Below are positions 52,197-60,924 of a stretch of DNA of 64,000 bases, piece after piece; the stretch's first letter is position 1, and the number at the start of each line of letters is the position of its first letter. The stretch spans positions 62,001 through 126,000 of the forward strand of contig JANQQK010000086.1 in NCBI GenBank assembly GCA_028289375.1. The letters are read 5' to 3'. The stretch comes from Phycisphaerae bacterium. GTDB lineage: Bacteria > Planctomycetota > Phycisphaerae > UBA1845. Position numbers and translations under genes: made by a program. The notes under the pieces were generated by a model that saw only the letters and a program-made list of their open reading frames with translations, was not told where the DNA came from and did not search any database.

Positions 52197-52646
52197 TCAG
52201 CTTTCCGGCTTATCGGACGCACGCATCGACGTGTGGTCATGCACGATCACCCAGCTGCCTTGAACCTCCTTGAGCACCAGCGTGAACACCCCGTCGCGAT
52301 CGCCGTCCGGGTGCTCCAGCGACCACTTGCCGAGCACCCACGCCGCATGCTCGCCAAGCGGTTCAAGGCGGAGAATGTCGAACGCCACCGTTCCCATTTT
52401 GTCGGGGGACGGGTAGCGGCGATCGAAGCGCTCCAGCGTCGCCTGCCAACCGCGTTCGACCAGTCCCACCGAGGCGAAAGTCAGTTCACCGGAGTTCCAA
52501 TAGCCTTCCATGAAGGCGTGCAGGTCGCCGTTGTTCCAATCCTGCGCCTGCTTCTGGACGACCGCGGTGACAGCCGACCGCGTGTCCATCCGCTTCGTGC
52601 AACCACACAACGCGAACGCGCAAAGCATGGGCAGAACCAGCGTCAT
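52197..52646 (-). CDS. SnoaL/DUF4440-like lipoprotein
   Basis: 149 residues. N-terminal leader LVLPMLCAFALCGC with a lipobox-like LCGC suggests lipid attachment. The mature part is an NTF2-like fold of the DUF4440/SnoaL kind: VVQKQAQDWNNGDLHAFMEGYW, then ERGWQATLERFDRRYP and GVFTLVLKEVQGSWVIVHDHTS. The reading frame continues far upstream (to 53192) but that part overlaps the next genes and is not supported. Confidence 0.78.
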   Translation of the reverse strand: MTLVLPMLCAFALCGCTKRMDTRSAVTAVVQKQAQDWNNGDLHAFMEGYWNSGELTFASVGLVERGWQATLERFDRRYPSPDKMGTVAFDILRLEPLGEHAAWVLGKWSLEHPDGDRDGVFTLVLKEVQGSWVIVHDHTSMRASDKPES

Positions 52647-52694
52647 CGCCGCCCGTCGTGAACGATATCCATGTCGCAAGGGGTCGCTCCTTCC

Positions 52695-52723
52695 CTGTGA
52701 GCCGTTTGGGCTGGTGCTATAAT
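52695..52723 (+). promoter_or_regulatory. extended -10 promoter of the DUF3052 gene
   Basis: Perfect TATAAT (52718-52723) preceded by TGc (extended -10), weak -35 CTGTGA (52695-52700) at 17 bases. About 28 bases ahead of the GTG start at 52752. Confidence 0.5.
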
Positions 52724-52751
52724 CGGCCAGCGGGCTTGGAGGACATGAATC

Positions 52752-53162
52752 GTGACAGCAGGGTATTCGGGGACGCCGTTGATCAAGAAACTCGGCATCA
52801 AGCCGGGCTTTAAGATGCTGATCGTCCGCCCACCGGATGACTACGACCGCACCCTTGGCGACCTCCCCGACCGCGTCGATCGCAAGCGTCGGTTTACGCC
52901 GCCATTCGATTTCATTCAGACGTTTGCCAAACGCGCAAAGGACCTCGAAACCGACTTGGCCAAGTACCCTGACGGGCTGACGATGGACGGAATGTTGTGG
53001 GTCTGCTGGCCCAAGAAGGCGTCGGGCGTGATGACGGACGTGACCGAAGCGCTGGTGCGGGAGCGCGGGTTGGCCACCGGACTCGTCGACATCAAGATCT
53101 GCGCCGTGGATGACGTCTGGTCGGGGCTGAAGTTTGTCCGCCGTCGCAAGGACCGGAAGTAG
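52752..53162 (+). CDS. DUF3052 family protein
   Basis: 136 residues. Opening SGTPLIKKLGIKPGFKMLIV, the block DGLTMDGMLWVCWPKKASGV, and the end GLVDIKICAVDDVWSGLKFVRR match the DUF3052 family, whose function is unknown. The GTG start has GGAGGA about 10 bases upstream; an ATG at 52745 is out of frame. The acetyltransferase gene starts 7 bases after its stop, so the two are likely one unit. Confidence 0.85.
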   Translation: MTAGYSGTPLIKKLGIKPGFKMLIVRPPDDYDRTLGDLPDRVDRKRRFTPPFDFIQTFAKRAKDLETDLAKYPDGLTMDGMLWVCWPKKASGVMTDVTEALVRERGLATGLVDIKICAVDDVWSGLKFVRRRKDRK

Positions 53163-53169
53163 CCTTTCG

Positions 53170-53685
53170 ATGTGGGTCCCCGATGTTGTCACCGAGCGTC
53201 TGGTGTTGCGGCGATACGTGGCCGACGACCGACCTGCGTTTCAGGCGCTGATGGCGGACGAGGAAGTGACCCGCCACCTCGGCGGCGTCATGACAACCAT
53301 CGCAGCCGCCCAACTCTTTGATCGATTTCTCGGGCAGGATCGAAGCCTCATCGTCTGGGCCGTCACGGATTCCGGCACGGGCGAGTTCGTTGGCCACGCT
53401 GGGCTGAAAGTGCGGGGTCTGCAGGATCCGCCTGAGTTGATCTACCAGCTTGCCCGCGAATTCTGGGGGCAGGGGTTGGCCACCGAGATCGGCAAAGCCG
53501 TTTTGGCATTCGCGTTCAGCGAGGTGGGATTCCAACGCGTCGAAGCCACCGTCGACACCGACCACCCTGCCAGCCACCGCGTGCTCGGCAAGATCGGCAT
53601 GACGTTCGACCGCGTCGACCACGACGACTCCGGCGAATTCCTCATCTACATCGCCGACCGCGGCGAGTGGCGTGCACCCGCGTAA
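53170..53685 (+). CDS. GNAT family N-acetyltransferase
   Basis: 171 residues, RimJ/RimL type (Acetyltransf_3). Opening VVTERLVLRRYVADDRPAFQ, EFVGHAGLKVRG, the acetyl-CoA site LAREFWGQGLATEIGKAVL and DTDHPASHRVLGKIGMTFD. Such enzymes acetylate protein N-termini or small amines; no substrate can be assigned. ATG 53170 was chosen for the canonical length. Confidence 0.88.
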   Translation: MWVPDVVTERLVLRRYVADDRPAFQALMADEEVTRHLGGVMTTIAAAQLFDRFLGQDRSLIVWAVTDSGTGEFVGHAGLKVRGLQDPPELIYQLAREFWGQGLATEIGKAVLAFAFSEVGFQRVEATVDTDHPASHRVLGKIGMTFDRVDHDDSGEFLIYIADRGEWRAPA

Positions 53686-53791
53686 GTTCCTGTATCGCAT
53701 ATCTTTGCTGATTCAGCAGTGTGTTGGTTGCAAGTGGCGTCTTTGCTACACTGAACTCGGAGCGACCCCACTACTTACCCGAGGAATCCAC

Positions 53792-55249
53792 ATGCCAAGT
53801 CGAATACCCTTTGAGCTTCTCTTTTTTGTTTCCGTCGGCCTGCTTGCCGGAAACACCAATGCGGAATCCCGCAGATACGAAACGTCGGCGGATGGGCGTT
53901 GGACGGTCTTTGTGGACCAGCCTGGGGCCGAGGCACCATCGGCGTCCGGTAGTGGACTGGGCGTCCCGTACCCACTTGTCCCGGATTGGTCGAATACGTG
54001 GCGGCGGCAGGTCGGCGGGCTGCAGGTGGCCGACATGAACGGTGACGGACGCGAGGATCTTGTGGTCGGGTGCTACAGCTCCAACAGCTTTCCGCCATAC
54101 GACGACTGGGAGAATTTCATCCACTTCAATACCGGCGCGGGTCTCGAGGCCGTCCCGTCGTGGGTGTCGGCGGAGGAACTCTCCACGGGCGACATTCAGG
54201 TCGGAGACCTCAACGGTGATGGCTTTCCCGACATATTCTCCGCCAATGGCCGAGGGAATCCATCGACCATCCACTTCGGCGGTGCCGACGGGCCGGACAC
54301 CACTCTGGATTGGTCAAGCCAATTCCCCAACAATGCTTGGACCAACAACGCCCACCTCTTTGACATCGACCACGACGGCGACCTCGACATCGCGACGGCC
54401 AATCAGGGGTTCGGTCAGTTTGACCCCGTCCGTCCGCTCTACATCTTCGAGAACGATGAAGGGTCGATTCCCATCGCGCCCACCTGGCAGTCTGCTGTGT
54501 CGGACGCGCAGAACTTCATTGCCTTCGCAGACTACGACAACGACGGATGGGAAGACATGGCCGTCTCCAAATGGATCGGCTATGAATCCGGCATCTACAA
54601 GAACGTCGCGGGCACTCTGCAGATGATGCCTGTGTGGACAACGGGCGATGATGGCAGCGACAAGGGTGTCGCCTGGGCAGATGTTGACGGCAATGGAAAG
54701 CCCGACCTCGCCCTCGGTCATGAGCCGACGCAGTTGTGGAGCAATAATGATGGCGACCTAACCGTCGATTGGACACCGAACGCGCCCTATTTCGGACACA
54801 GTGAATTACGATTCACCGACATCGACCGCGACGGTGATCCTGACCTGTGCGAGACCCATTTTGCCGACGGCCGCGTACATATCTACCTGAACGAGGATGG
54901 ACGACTCGCCAACTCACCGTCATGGACATTCGACTCGCCATCCGTGGGCACAGCCATCGCATTCGGGGACATCAATGGAGACAATTGGCCCGATCTTGTA
55001 ACCGGCAACTCGGGCGATCCGTCGATCAACGTGTTCTACAACACGAATGGCCCGGAAGTGCTCGGCGATCTTGGCGGGGATGGATTGGTCACGGCGGAAG
55101 ATCTCGCATTGTTTCAGGATTGCTTCTCTGGCCCGGGCCAGGCGAATCCCGGCTGCGATCACATTCAGTTCGCCAATTCCGATCTTGATGCCGACCACGA
55201 CGTCGACTTCGCCGACTTTCAGCGCTTCCAACAACTCGTCATACCATGA
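53792..55249 (+). CDS. secreted FG-GAP/VCBS repeat protein with dockerin-like tail
   Basis: 485 residues. Signal peptide (LLFFVSVGLLAGNTNA), then at least six FG-GAP/VCBS-type calcium loops: VADMNGDGREDLVVG, VGDLNGDGFPDIFSAN, LFDIDHDGDLDIATAN, FADYDNDGWEDMAVS, WADVDGNGKPDLALG, FTDIDRDGDPDLCETH, FGDINGDNWPDLVTG. These predict a seven-bladed, integrin-like beta-propeller. The C-terminus has two EF-hand-like loops (DLGGDGLVTAEDLALF; DLDADHDVDFADFQRF). GAGGAA precedes ATG 53792. Confidence 0.9.
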   Translation: MPSRIPFELLFFVSVGLLAGNTNAESRRYETSADGRWTVFVDQPGAEAPSASGSGLGVPYPLVPDWSNTWRRQVGGLQVADMNGDGREDLVVGCYSSNSFPPYDDWENFIHFNTGAGLEAVPSWVSAEELSTGDIQVGDLNGDGFPDIFSANGRGNPSTIHFGGADGPDTTLDWSSQFPNNAWTNNAHLFDIDHDGDLDIATANQGFGQFDPVRPLYIFENDEGSIPIAPTWQSAVSDAQNFIAFADYDNDGWEDMAVSKWIGYESGIYKNVAGTLQMMPVWTTGDDGSDKGVAWADVDGNGKPDLALGHEPTQLWSNNDGDLTVDWTPNAPYFGHSELRFTDIDRDGDPDLCETHFADGRVHIYLNEDGRLANSPSWTFDSPSVGTAIAFGDINGDNWPDLVTGNSGDPSINVFYNTNGPEVLGDLGGDGLVTAEDLALFQDCFSGPGQANPGCDHIQFANSDLDADHDVDFADFQRFQQLVIP

Positions 55250-55303
55250 TCCAATCGAATCACGACCATAAGGCTTGCGCGAAAATCGGCAGAGAGGTGC
55301 GTC

Positions 55304-55519
55304 ATGACAACTGATTCAACCATTTCCTGTAAGCGTTGCAGTGTGACGCTGGAGTACACGGGCCGTAAACGTTTTCATGAAGGGACGAACTGGGGTTGGC
55401 TGGGGGAGATCGGGGAGTTCTTCGTGGCAAAGGAGCACTTCGACGTGTACGTCTGCCCGCGTTGCGGCTGCGTGGAGTTCTTCGTCGACGGTGTCGGGGA
55501 AGAGCTTCGACCGCATTAG
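55304..55519 (+). CDS. small zinc-ribbon-like protein
   Basis: 71 residues, not assigned. Two CxxC pairs (ISCKRCSVTLEYTG and VYVCPRCGCVEFFV) frame a middle segment HEGTNWGWLGEIGEFFV, giving a likely zinc ribbon. Proteins of this outline are common small nucleic-acid or protein-binding modules. A purine-rich AGAGGTG precedes the ATG. Confidence 0.7.
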   Translation: MTTDSTISCKRCSVTLEYTGRKRFHEGTNWGWLGEIGEFFVAKEHFDVYVCPRCGCVEFFVDGVGEELRPH

Positions 55520-55565
55520 TGGTGGTCCCCGCGACGAGAGAGCGAATTCGACTAGAATCTGCACG

Positions 55566-56015
55566 ATGAACGAGCCAAGCCACGCCAACTTCGACGGTCA
55601 TGAGCACGTGATCCGCGTGCGCTACGCCGAGTGCGACCAGATGGGCGTTTTGCATCATGGCAACTACGCTGCATTTCTCGAAGAAGCCCGCACAGAAGCC
55701 CTCCGCGATCAGGGATTCGCCTACCGCGATCTTGAGACAGAGGGCGTCTTCTTTGTCGTCGCCAAGATGAGCACACGCTACATGAAGCCCATTCGCTACG
55801 ACGACCTCGTGACCGTGCGGACGGTCGTCGAACGATTCACCCGCACGCGCATCGATCACCTCTATGAATTGCTCGTCGACCGTGAGCTCAAGGCGACCGC
55901 CACCACGACGCTCGCATGCGTGGGCCGCGACGGCAAACCGATGGTCATGCCCGACCGCATCTGGTCGATTCAGCAGACCGCCCGAAAACGTCGACGCGAT
56001 CGTGACGCTCGCTGA
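55566..56015 (+). CDS. acyl-CoA thioesterase (YbgC/FadM, 4HBT hotdog fold)
   Basis: 149 residues. The 4HBT signature VRYAECDQMGVLHHGNYAAFLEEARTE carries the catalytic Asp; the hotdog fold continues through MSTRYMKPIRYDDLVTVRTVVE and LYELLVDRELKATATTTLACV. Hydrolyses short- or medium-chain acyl-CoA; the exact substrate is unknown. The reading back to 55377 is out of keeping with family length. Confidence 0.9.
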   Translation: MNEPSHANFDGHEHVIRVRYAECDQMGVLHHGNYAAFLEEARTEALRDQGFAYRDLETEGVFFVVAKMSTRYMKPIRYDDLVTVRTVVERFTRTRIDHLYELLVDRELKATATTTLACVGRDGKPMVMPDRIWSIQQTARKRRRDRDAR

Positions 56016-56283
56016 GCGTCCGAGAACCATCGACTGCGTGCCGAGTCACCGATGACCACGAATGGCCACACCTATCCGGACGTTGACGCCTGTCTTTTGT
56101 TCGCGGGGTCAGGGCCGAATGTCGACAATAATGAAGCGGTGACGACGCGTGTCGCCGGCGGCATATGCGATACTGACAAGCGGTGCAATAGGCCGATCGA
56201 ACCGCGACGTCCAGATCGGGTGACGATTGATGCCAGACCGTGTAAAAGAAGTGGCAACCACGAGCATCGCAGGTGGGGTGGAC

Positions 56284-57054
56284 ATGAGTACGAATGACAG
56301 CGCTGTCGGGTTGATCTACCCGAATTGCCTGAAGGAGTCTTCGGATCAGCCGGGAGAACCCATGGACGTCATCGAACTGCTGCAACATCACGTCGATGCG
56401 TTTGTGGAGAACTGCCCGAAACCGGTGATCCTTGAAGCAGGCTGCGGATCGGGCGGCTACCTGCGATTTCCCGAGGGTTCGCGGATCGTCGGCATCGACA
56501 TCTCACAGGAAGAGTTGGACAAGAACACGATCGTCAGCGAGAAAATCGTCGGCGATATTCAGGAGTATGAGCACGAGCCGAACTCGTACGACCTGGTCAT
56601 CTGTTGGGATGTGCTCGAACACATCCCACATCCCGACAAAGCCTTTGCCAAATTCTGTGGAGCGGTCAAGCCGGATGGTTTGATCGTGCTCGCCTTCCCG
56701 AACGTCTGCTCCCTCAAGGCGATCGTGGCCAAGATGACGCCACACTGGTTCCACGTGAAGCTGTACCGCCTGATCTATGGCAAGAAGTATGGCTCACCGG
56801 GCTACATCACGTTTCCAACCGTCCTGCACAAGTTCCTCAAGAACGGCACCATTCGCGAATTCGCCCAGCACAATAACCTCAACACCGTTGTGGCTGAGAG
56901 CCATGAATCGGGCGTGCAGAAGCGTTTCCGCCGCAAGTTCTACCTCGGCGATGGCGTGTTCCGGTTCTTCGACAAGTGTTTGCGGCTCGTCACGTTTGGC
57001 AACGTGGTCCTGATGGACTCTGACTGGGTCTACCTGTTTCGCAAATCGAGTTAG
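56284..57054 (+). CDS. class I SAM-dependent methyltransferase
   Basis: 256 residues. Methyltransferase type 11/12 core: VILEAGCGSGGYLRFPEGSR (motif I, about residue 49), VGIDISQEELDKN, YDLVICWDVLEHIPHPDKAF, KPDGLIVLAFPNV. C-terminal FRFFDKCLRLVTFGNVVLMD resembles methyltransferases of surface-glycan clusters, which fits the adjacent convergent glycosyltransferase. ATG 56284 has a GGTGGGG purine run upstream; the TTG/ATG at 56227-56230 are alternatives. The gap before it (56016-56283) shows nothing recognised. Confidence 0.82.
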   Translation: MSTNDSAVGLIYPNCLKESSDQPGEPMDVIELLQHHVDAFVENCPKPVILEAGCGSGGYLRFPEGSRIVGIDISQEELDKNTIVSEKIVGDIQEYEHEPNSYDLVICWDVLEHIPHPDKAFAKFCGAVKPDGLIVLAFPNVCSLKAIVAKMTPHWFHVKLYRLIYGKKYGSPGYITFPTVLHKFLKNGTIREFAQHNNLNTVVAESHESGVQKRFRRKFYLGDGVFRFFDKCLRLVTFGNVVLMDSDWVYLFRKSS

Positions 57055-57064
57055 GCGAGGCGAG

Positions 57065-58183
57065 TCATCCCGCGATGGCTGAGTCGGTGATGCCCTCGCC
57101 AGGGGCATTGTCTGCCTGCAGGTTATCGATCAGCTGCACGAACTGATCAATGAAACGGCGAATGCCGAACACCTCATACGCCTGCCCGCGCGCCGTTTCC
57201 TTTTCCTTCCGCATGTCGCCCATCTGACGTAGAGTGGCCACGAACCGCATCGACATGCTTGGCCCTTGTTCGGGCTTGATCAGCAGACCGTTGTTCTTGT
57301 GGGCGATCAGTTCCGCCACGCTGTAGGTGGCCGTCCCGACGACCGGGACATAGGCTGCCATCGCCCAAGCGATGCACGTACTCGACACGTCGGCATCTGC
57401 CGGCACGACAAGCACATCCGCCGATGCGATCAACTCCTCCATCGGCACGTCGTCTGCGAAAATCGGCGGGTCGAAACCACCGACGGCCACAAGCCGGCGA
57501 AGTCGATCGACCTCCTCGCCCCCCCCGGGAATAACCAATCGCCAGCGTCCGTCGAGGTAGCGTTTGAACTGGTGCGCCCACAGGACACGGTCATGAAAGC
57601 CTGCACGAGACACCGGCCTGTTCATCAGGATCAAACGCTCGTCCGCTTCAATCCCGAATGTCTCGCGGACGTTGGTGTCGCGCTTCAGCGTGTTGATCAG
57701 CCCGAAGTCAACCCCCGGACGAACCAGAACGCAACGATCCATCGGCACACCGGTCTCGACAAGACGACGCTGTACGATACCGGCCGCACACGCAATCGCC
57801 ACCTTCGATCCCGCCGCCGTACGCAGAAACTTCGCTTCGCGATCGCCGACAGCCGGATCAAATCGCTGCACGATGATCGGCACATGATCCTGCCTGGACG
57901 CAACCGCCGCAGACGCCGCCCGCGTCCCCCATGCAACGATCAGGTCAATCTTGTGATCCCCCAGAACGCGTCGCACCGCCGGGGACGCCACGATGCCAAA
58001 TCCGAACCGATCGGGACATCGCAGAATGGACGTCGACGGGAACGCATCGCTACGCGGCGTGTGCACGCTGAGTGACGCAACCGTCTGCTGATAAGTGTCT
58101 GAATCGAGGCGATCGAGAAGTTGCCCCACCGCGAGCCGCTGCTCCCAGTCGCACGTGTGATCCAACAGGTGGAGAATCCGCAT
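57065..58183 (-). CDS. glycosyltransferase (GT-B, family 4-like)
   Basis: 372 residues. GT-B fold: N-terminal MRILHLLDHTCDWEQRLAVGQL and IDLIVAWGTRAASAAV; C-terminal LILMNRPVSRAGFHDRVLWAHQF, RLVIPGGGEEVDRLRRLV, the donor-site region IFADDVPMEELIASADVLVVPADA and the NGLLIKPEQGPSMSMR stretch. A capsule, LPS or protein-glycan role is likely but the sugar is unknown. It converges on the methyltransferase gene across a 10-base gap. Confidence 0.82.
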   Translation of the reverse strand: MRILHLLDHTCDWEQRLAVGQLLDRLDSDTYQQTVASLSVHTPRSDAFPSTSILRCPDRFGFGIVASPAVRRVLGDHKIDLIVAWGTRAASAAVASRQDHVPIIVQRFDPAVGDREAKFLRTAAGSKVAIACAAGIVQRRLVETGVPMDRCVLVRPGVDFGLINTLKRDTNVRETFGIEADERLILMNRPVSRAGFHDRVLWAHQFKRYLDGRWRLVIPGGGEEVDRLRRLVAVGGFDPPIFADDVPMEELIASADVLVVPADADVSSTCIAWAMAAYVPVVGTATYSVAELIAHKNNGLLIKPEQGPSMSMRFVATLRQMGDMRKEKETARGQAYEVFGIRRFIDQFVQLIDNLQADNAPGEGITDSAIAG

Positions 58184-58196
58184 CGTCGCGTCCCGG

Positions 58197-58865
58197 CTAT
58201 TCCTTCTCGAAGTCTTCCATCTTGTGATCGTAGAACTTCTTCACCACCCGGTCCGCGACTTCCTCGCTCAACGCCTTGACGACGCCTTTTCGCGTCTTGG
58301 CTCGTGCGACCGCGCCAGCCCCCAGCTCAATCTCGTATGGATACCCCGCCGGACTCTCAGGCCACAAGCGAACCTTGGTGCGATCCTTGTCTTCGTTGGC
58401 GTTGATGATCTTGACCGACAAGCTGAGTCGGGCGGCCCGCGTCGCGTCTTCCGGGTCTTCCGATGCGTAGAAGGATTGGATTTCCATCCACAACACTTTG
58501 TCGGCTTCGAGGAGTTTGCCGACCTCGCGTGCCCCACGCTCCTCGAAATCAGGTGTTAACTGACGCAGACGCATGACCTTCGAAGGGGCGACGAGATTCG
58601 TGGCGGCCTCGGTCTCGTCAAGCTCCGCCACCATCGATTCGGTCAACACCTGCGGCACTTCCGACCAGAAGCAGCTGTCGAACGGATCGTCCACCAGCAC
58701 GGCCACGACCTCACCCTCGTCGAACTCATGCTCAGCTTCGACCACTGGACGCTTGAACAGTCCAAACATGAAGACCGCCGCCCCGGCTGACTGTCCGCAA
58801 CCCGGCAGCATCAACGCAATCCCCAGAAGGGCCAGGGTTATTGCCCGCAACAACGACATCATCAA
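58197..58865 (-). CDS. lipoprotein of unknown function (tandem paralogue 2)
   Basis: 222 residues. Signal peptide with lipobox LMLPGC. The mature part has VVAVLVDDPFDSCFWSEVPQVLTESM..., ADKVLWMEIQSFYA and a C-terminal VADRVVKKFYDHKMED. It is clearly related to the next gene by pattern and by the terminal KF-HEH/YDH element. Start overlaps the upstream stop (ATGATG). The order of strands suggests a TolB-N-like or GNA1162-like fold; function unknown. Confidence 0.75.
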   Translation of the reverse strand: MMMSLLRAITLALLGIALMLPGCGQSAGAAVFMFGLFKRPVVEAEHEFDEGEVVAVLVDDPFDSCFWSEVPQVLTESMVAELDETEAATNLVAPSKVMRLRQLTPDFEERGAREVGKLLEADKVLWMEIQSFYASEDPEDATRAARLSLSVKIINANEDKDRTKVRLWPESPAGYPYEIELGAGAVARAKTRKGVVKALSEEVADRVVKKFYDHKMEDFEKE

Positions 58866-59482
58866 AGCTCAACCTGGTGCTCGTGAAACTTACGGACCAG
58901 CTGCTCGGCAAACTTCGCGTAGGTCTCTCGGCGAATGAGCATCGCATTGCGGCGAGACATGACCGTCGGCGATTCCGGAAACGCGACGTCGATCGGTGCC
59001 AGCGTGTATTCACTGAGCTGATCGGGGTCTGCGGCCAGATCGAAAATCGTGACAGCCGTGCTCAGCTTCCCCTGCAGCAGATCGGGCGACGTCGGATCGC
59101 GCACCTGGAACTGCAGCAGCTCCACGTACAGGACCATGTCCACCTGGAAGTGCTTGCCGGTATGCTGCGGGTCGTTGGCGGCGTCGTACGTGCGCTGCAT
59201 GAAGTCCTCGACCGCGCCGGACGCGACAACCTCGCAGTCGTCGACGCGTTCCTCAAGACGCGTTTTCACATGCTCGGAAAGCTCGTAGCGGATGTGCGGG
59301 TAGTCGAAGAGCGTTTCGGGCTCGGCCCACACAAAGACGAGCACCCGCTTGCCGCTGAGCTTGTCGAACTCCGCCGGCACGGTCCGCTTGTGATCGCCCA
59401 TGAAGATCAGGGGCATCAACCAATTACAGCCGACCGTCATCAGACACAGCGGCAAGAGCATCAACATTCGTTTTCTTGGCAT
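58862..59482 (-). CDS. lipoprotein of unknown function (tandem paralogue 1)
   Basis: 206 residues. Signal peptide with lipobox LMTVGC. Mature part: GKRVLVFVWAEPETLFDYPHIRYELSE, VDMVLYVELLQFQV, and the C-terminal FAEQLVRKFHEHQVEL. Overlaps the downstream paralogue by 4 bases. Paired, divergent paralogues in one operon suggest a two-part envelope component; partner unknown. Confidence 0.75.
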   Translation of the reverse strand: MPRKRMLMLLPLCLMTVGCNWLMPLIFMGDHKRTVPAEFDKLSGKRVLVFVWAEPETLFDYPHIRYELSEHVKTRLEERVDDCEVVASGAVEDFMQRTYDAANDPQHTGKHFQVDMVLYVELLQFQVRDPTSPDLLQGKLSTAVTIFDLAADPDQLSEYTLAPIDVAFPESPTVMSRRNAMLIRRETYAKFAEQLVRKFHEHQVEL

Positions 59483-59507
59483 TGGTCACTTACCTTCGGC
59501 AGGACGA

Positions 59508-60023
59508 TTATCGGACGAAACAGGTCACCACGACCTTGTACCCCCACGACGCAGCCGCAAGAAGACCCACGGCGATCGCGAGCATCGTCGGGGACACACG
59601 ATACCAGTTCACACGCCAGCCGCATCCGGTGATCAGCACGTCGGTCGCCAGGATCATCGCAACGACACATGCAAGCGCGAGGACGAATCCCATCGGCTGA
59701 ACCACTGCCGCCCTGATCCACTGACCGCGAACGGTGTGGGCAAACGCCGTGGTCATCCCGCAGGCCGGACAGGGCACACCCGTGGCCACGATGGTCATGC
59801 AACCGGGAAACCCGAGTTGCTCGTGCGTTCCGACCCCGCGCGGGTCGGGATCGAGCAAACCCGCCACCACCAACGGCGCCACGCATCCAATCAGCACAAT
59901 CACGGCAACCGTACGTGCACCACGTGCGTCCAGAAATCGGCGACGCCGCAGTATCGGTCCCAACGGATGTTCCTGCACGGAATCCTGCACGGTTTCGGTT
60001 CCGTTCGAGCGCACGACCTTCAT
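59508..60023 (-). CDS. DUF2752 family membrane protein
   Basis: 171 residues. The diagnostic block ATGVPCPACGMTTAFAHTVRG (CPxCGMTT) identifies DUF2752. Hydrophobic segments VAVIVLIGCVAPLVVAGLL, ALACVVAMILATDVLI and AIAVGLLAAASWGYKV flank it. Function unknown. It is divergent from the sdhCAB operon. Confidence 0.88.
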   Translation of the reverse strand: MKVVRSNGTETVQDSVQEHPLGPILRRRRFLDARGARTVAVIVLIGCVAPLVVAGLLDPDPRGVGTHEQLGFPGCMTIVATGVPCPACGMTTAFAHTVRGQWIRAAVVQPMGFVLALACVVAMILATDVLITGCGWRVNWYRVSPTMLAIAVGLLAAASWGYKVVVTCFVR

Positions 60024-60070
60024 GACGTAAAGGCTATCACAATCGGTCGCTGCGCTAAAGTCGGGGCGTG

Positions 60071-60099
60071 TTGACGCACGTTTCCGGGGGGTGCATCAT
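60071..60099 (+). promoter_or_regulatory. candidate sigma-70-like promoter of sdhCAB
   Basis: TTGACG (60071-60076), 17-base spacer, CATCAT (60094-60099), giving a leader of about 50 bases before the GTG at 60157. Confidence 0.4.
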
Positions 60100-60156
60100 A
60101 CCTTGGTCCAGCCACACTCTGCTGACTATGCTCAACGTAGAAAGGGAAGGCTACCC

Positions 60157-60918
60157 GTGGCCGCCGAAACCGCTGAAAAACAGTCATTTGCCGTCCGCCA
60201 TCACTTCCTCCTCCGCCGGCTTCATTCACTGTCCGGCATCGTCCCGGTTGGCGTCTTTCTGATCATGCACCTGACCGTCAACGCGTCGATCAATGTCGGG
60301 GCTGACGTTTTTGAAGAAAATGTGGAACGCATTCACGCTCTGGGACCGCTGCTGATCCCGGTCGAAATCGTGGGCATCTTCATCCCGATCCTGTTCCACG
60401 CGCTGCTCGGTTTTCAGATCTGGTTCAGCGGCCAACCCAACACTGGTGCGTATAGTTACGGCGGTAATTTCCGCTACATGCTGCAACGCGTGACCGGCGG
60501 AATTGCGTTCGTCTTCATCCTGTATCACCTGTGGCACATGCACTGGCTCGGCAATTCCTTTGGCGGCGGCTTCTTCGATCATCGTCCGGGAGCCGCTGCT
60601 TCGACGGCGGCCGAAGCCATGCAAATGTCCATCTGGGCGATTCCGGTGTCTGTTCTTTACGCGATCGGTGTCATCGCCTCGGTCTACCACTTCAGCAACG
60701 GCATCTGGACCTCGCTCATCACGTGGGGCATCACCGTCGGACCATCGTCGCAGCGGATCGCAGGCTACGCCTGTGCCATGTTCGGCATCGTGCTGGGACT
60801 CGTCGGACTGAGCAGCGTGCGTGGTTTCGCCAAGTTCGACGCCAACGCAACAACCGAAACGGCATCGCACGCCGACAGCGTGGATTCAAACGAAACTCTT
60901 GAGACGCAGGCAGGGTAG
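60157..60918 (+). CDS. sdhC: succinate dehydrogenase cytochrome b subunit
   Basis: Membrane anchor of complex II, B. subtilis SdhC type with five hydrophobic segments and no separate SdhD. 253 residues. Candidate haem ligands are HHFLLRRLHSLSGIVPVG, FLIMHLTVNAS, ILFHALLGFQIW, LYHLWHMHWLG and SVYHFSNGIWT. This type carries two haems b and usually reduces menaquinone. GTG 60157 has AAGGGAAGG about 8 bases upstream; the ATG at 60091 would add 22 unconserved residues. sdhA follows after 6 bases. Confidence 0.93.
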   Translation: MAAETAEKQSFAVRHHFLLRRLHSLSGIVPVGVFLIMHLTVNASINVGADVFEENVERIHALGPLLIPVEIVGIFIPILFHALLGFQIWFSGQPNTGAYSYGGNFRYMLQRVTGGIAFVFILYHLWHMHWLGNSFGGGFFDHRPGAAASTAAEAMQMSIWAIPVSVLYAIGVIASVYHFSNGIWTSLITWGITVGPSSQRIAGYACAMFGIVLGLVGLSSVRGFAKFDANATTETASHADSVDSNETLETQAG

Positions 60919-60924
60919 GCAATC

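Noticed and set aside
52197..53192. 331-residue reading of the SnoaL-like lipoprotein gene
   Set aside because: The first 182 residues overlap the opposite-strand DUF3052 gene; the lipoprotein leader begins at 52646.
56052..56297. 81-residue open frame before the methyltransferase
   Set aside because: No ribosome site, no motif, and it overlaps the better-supported methyltransferase start.
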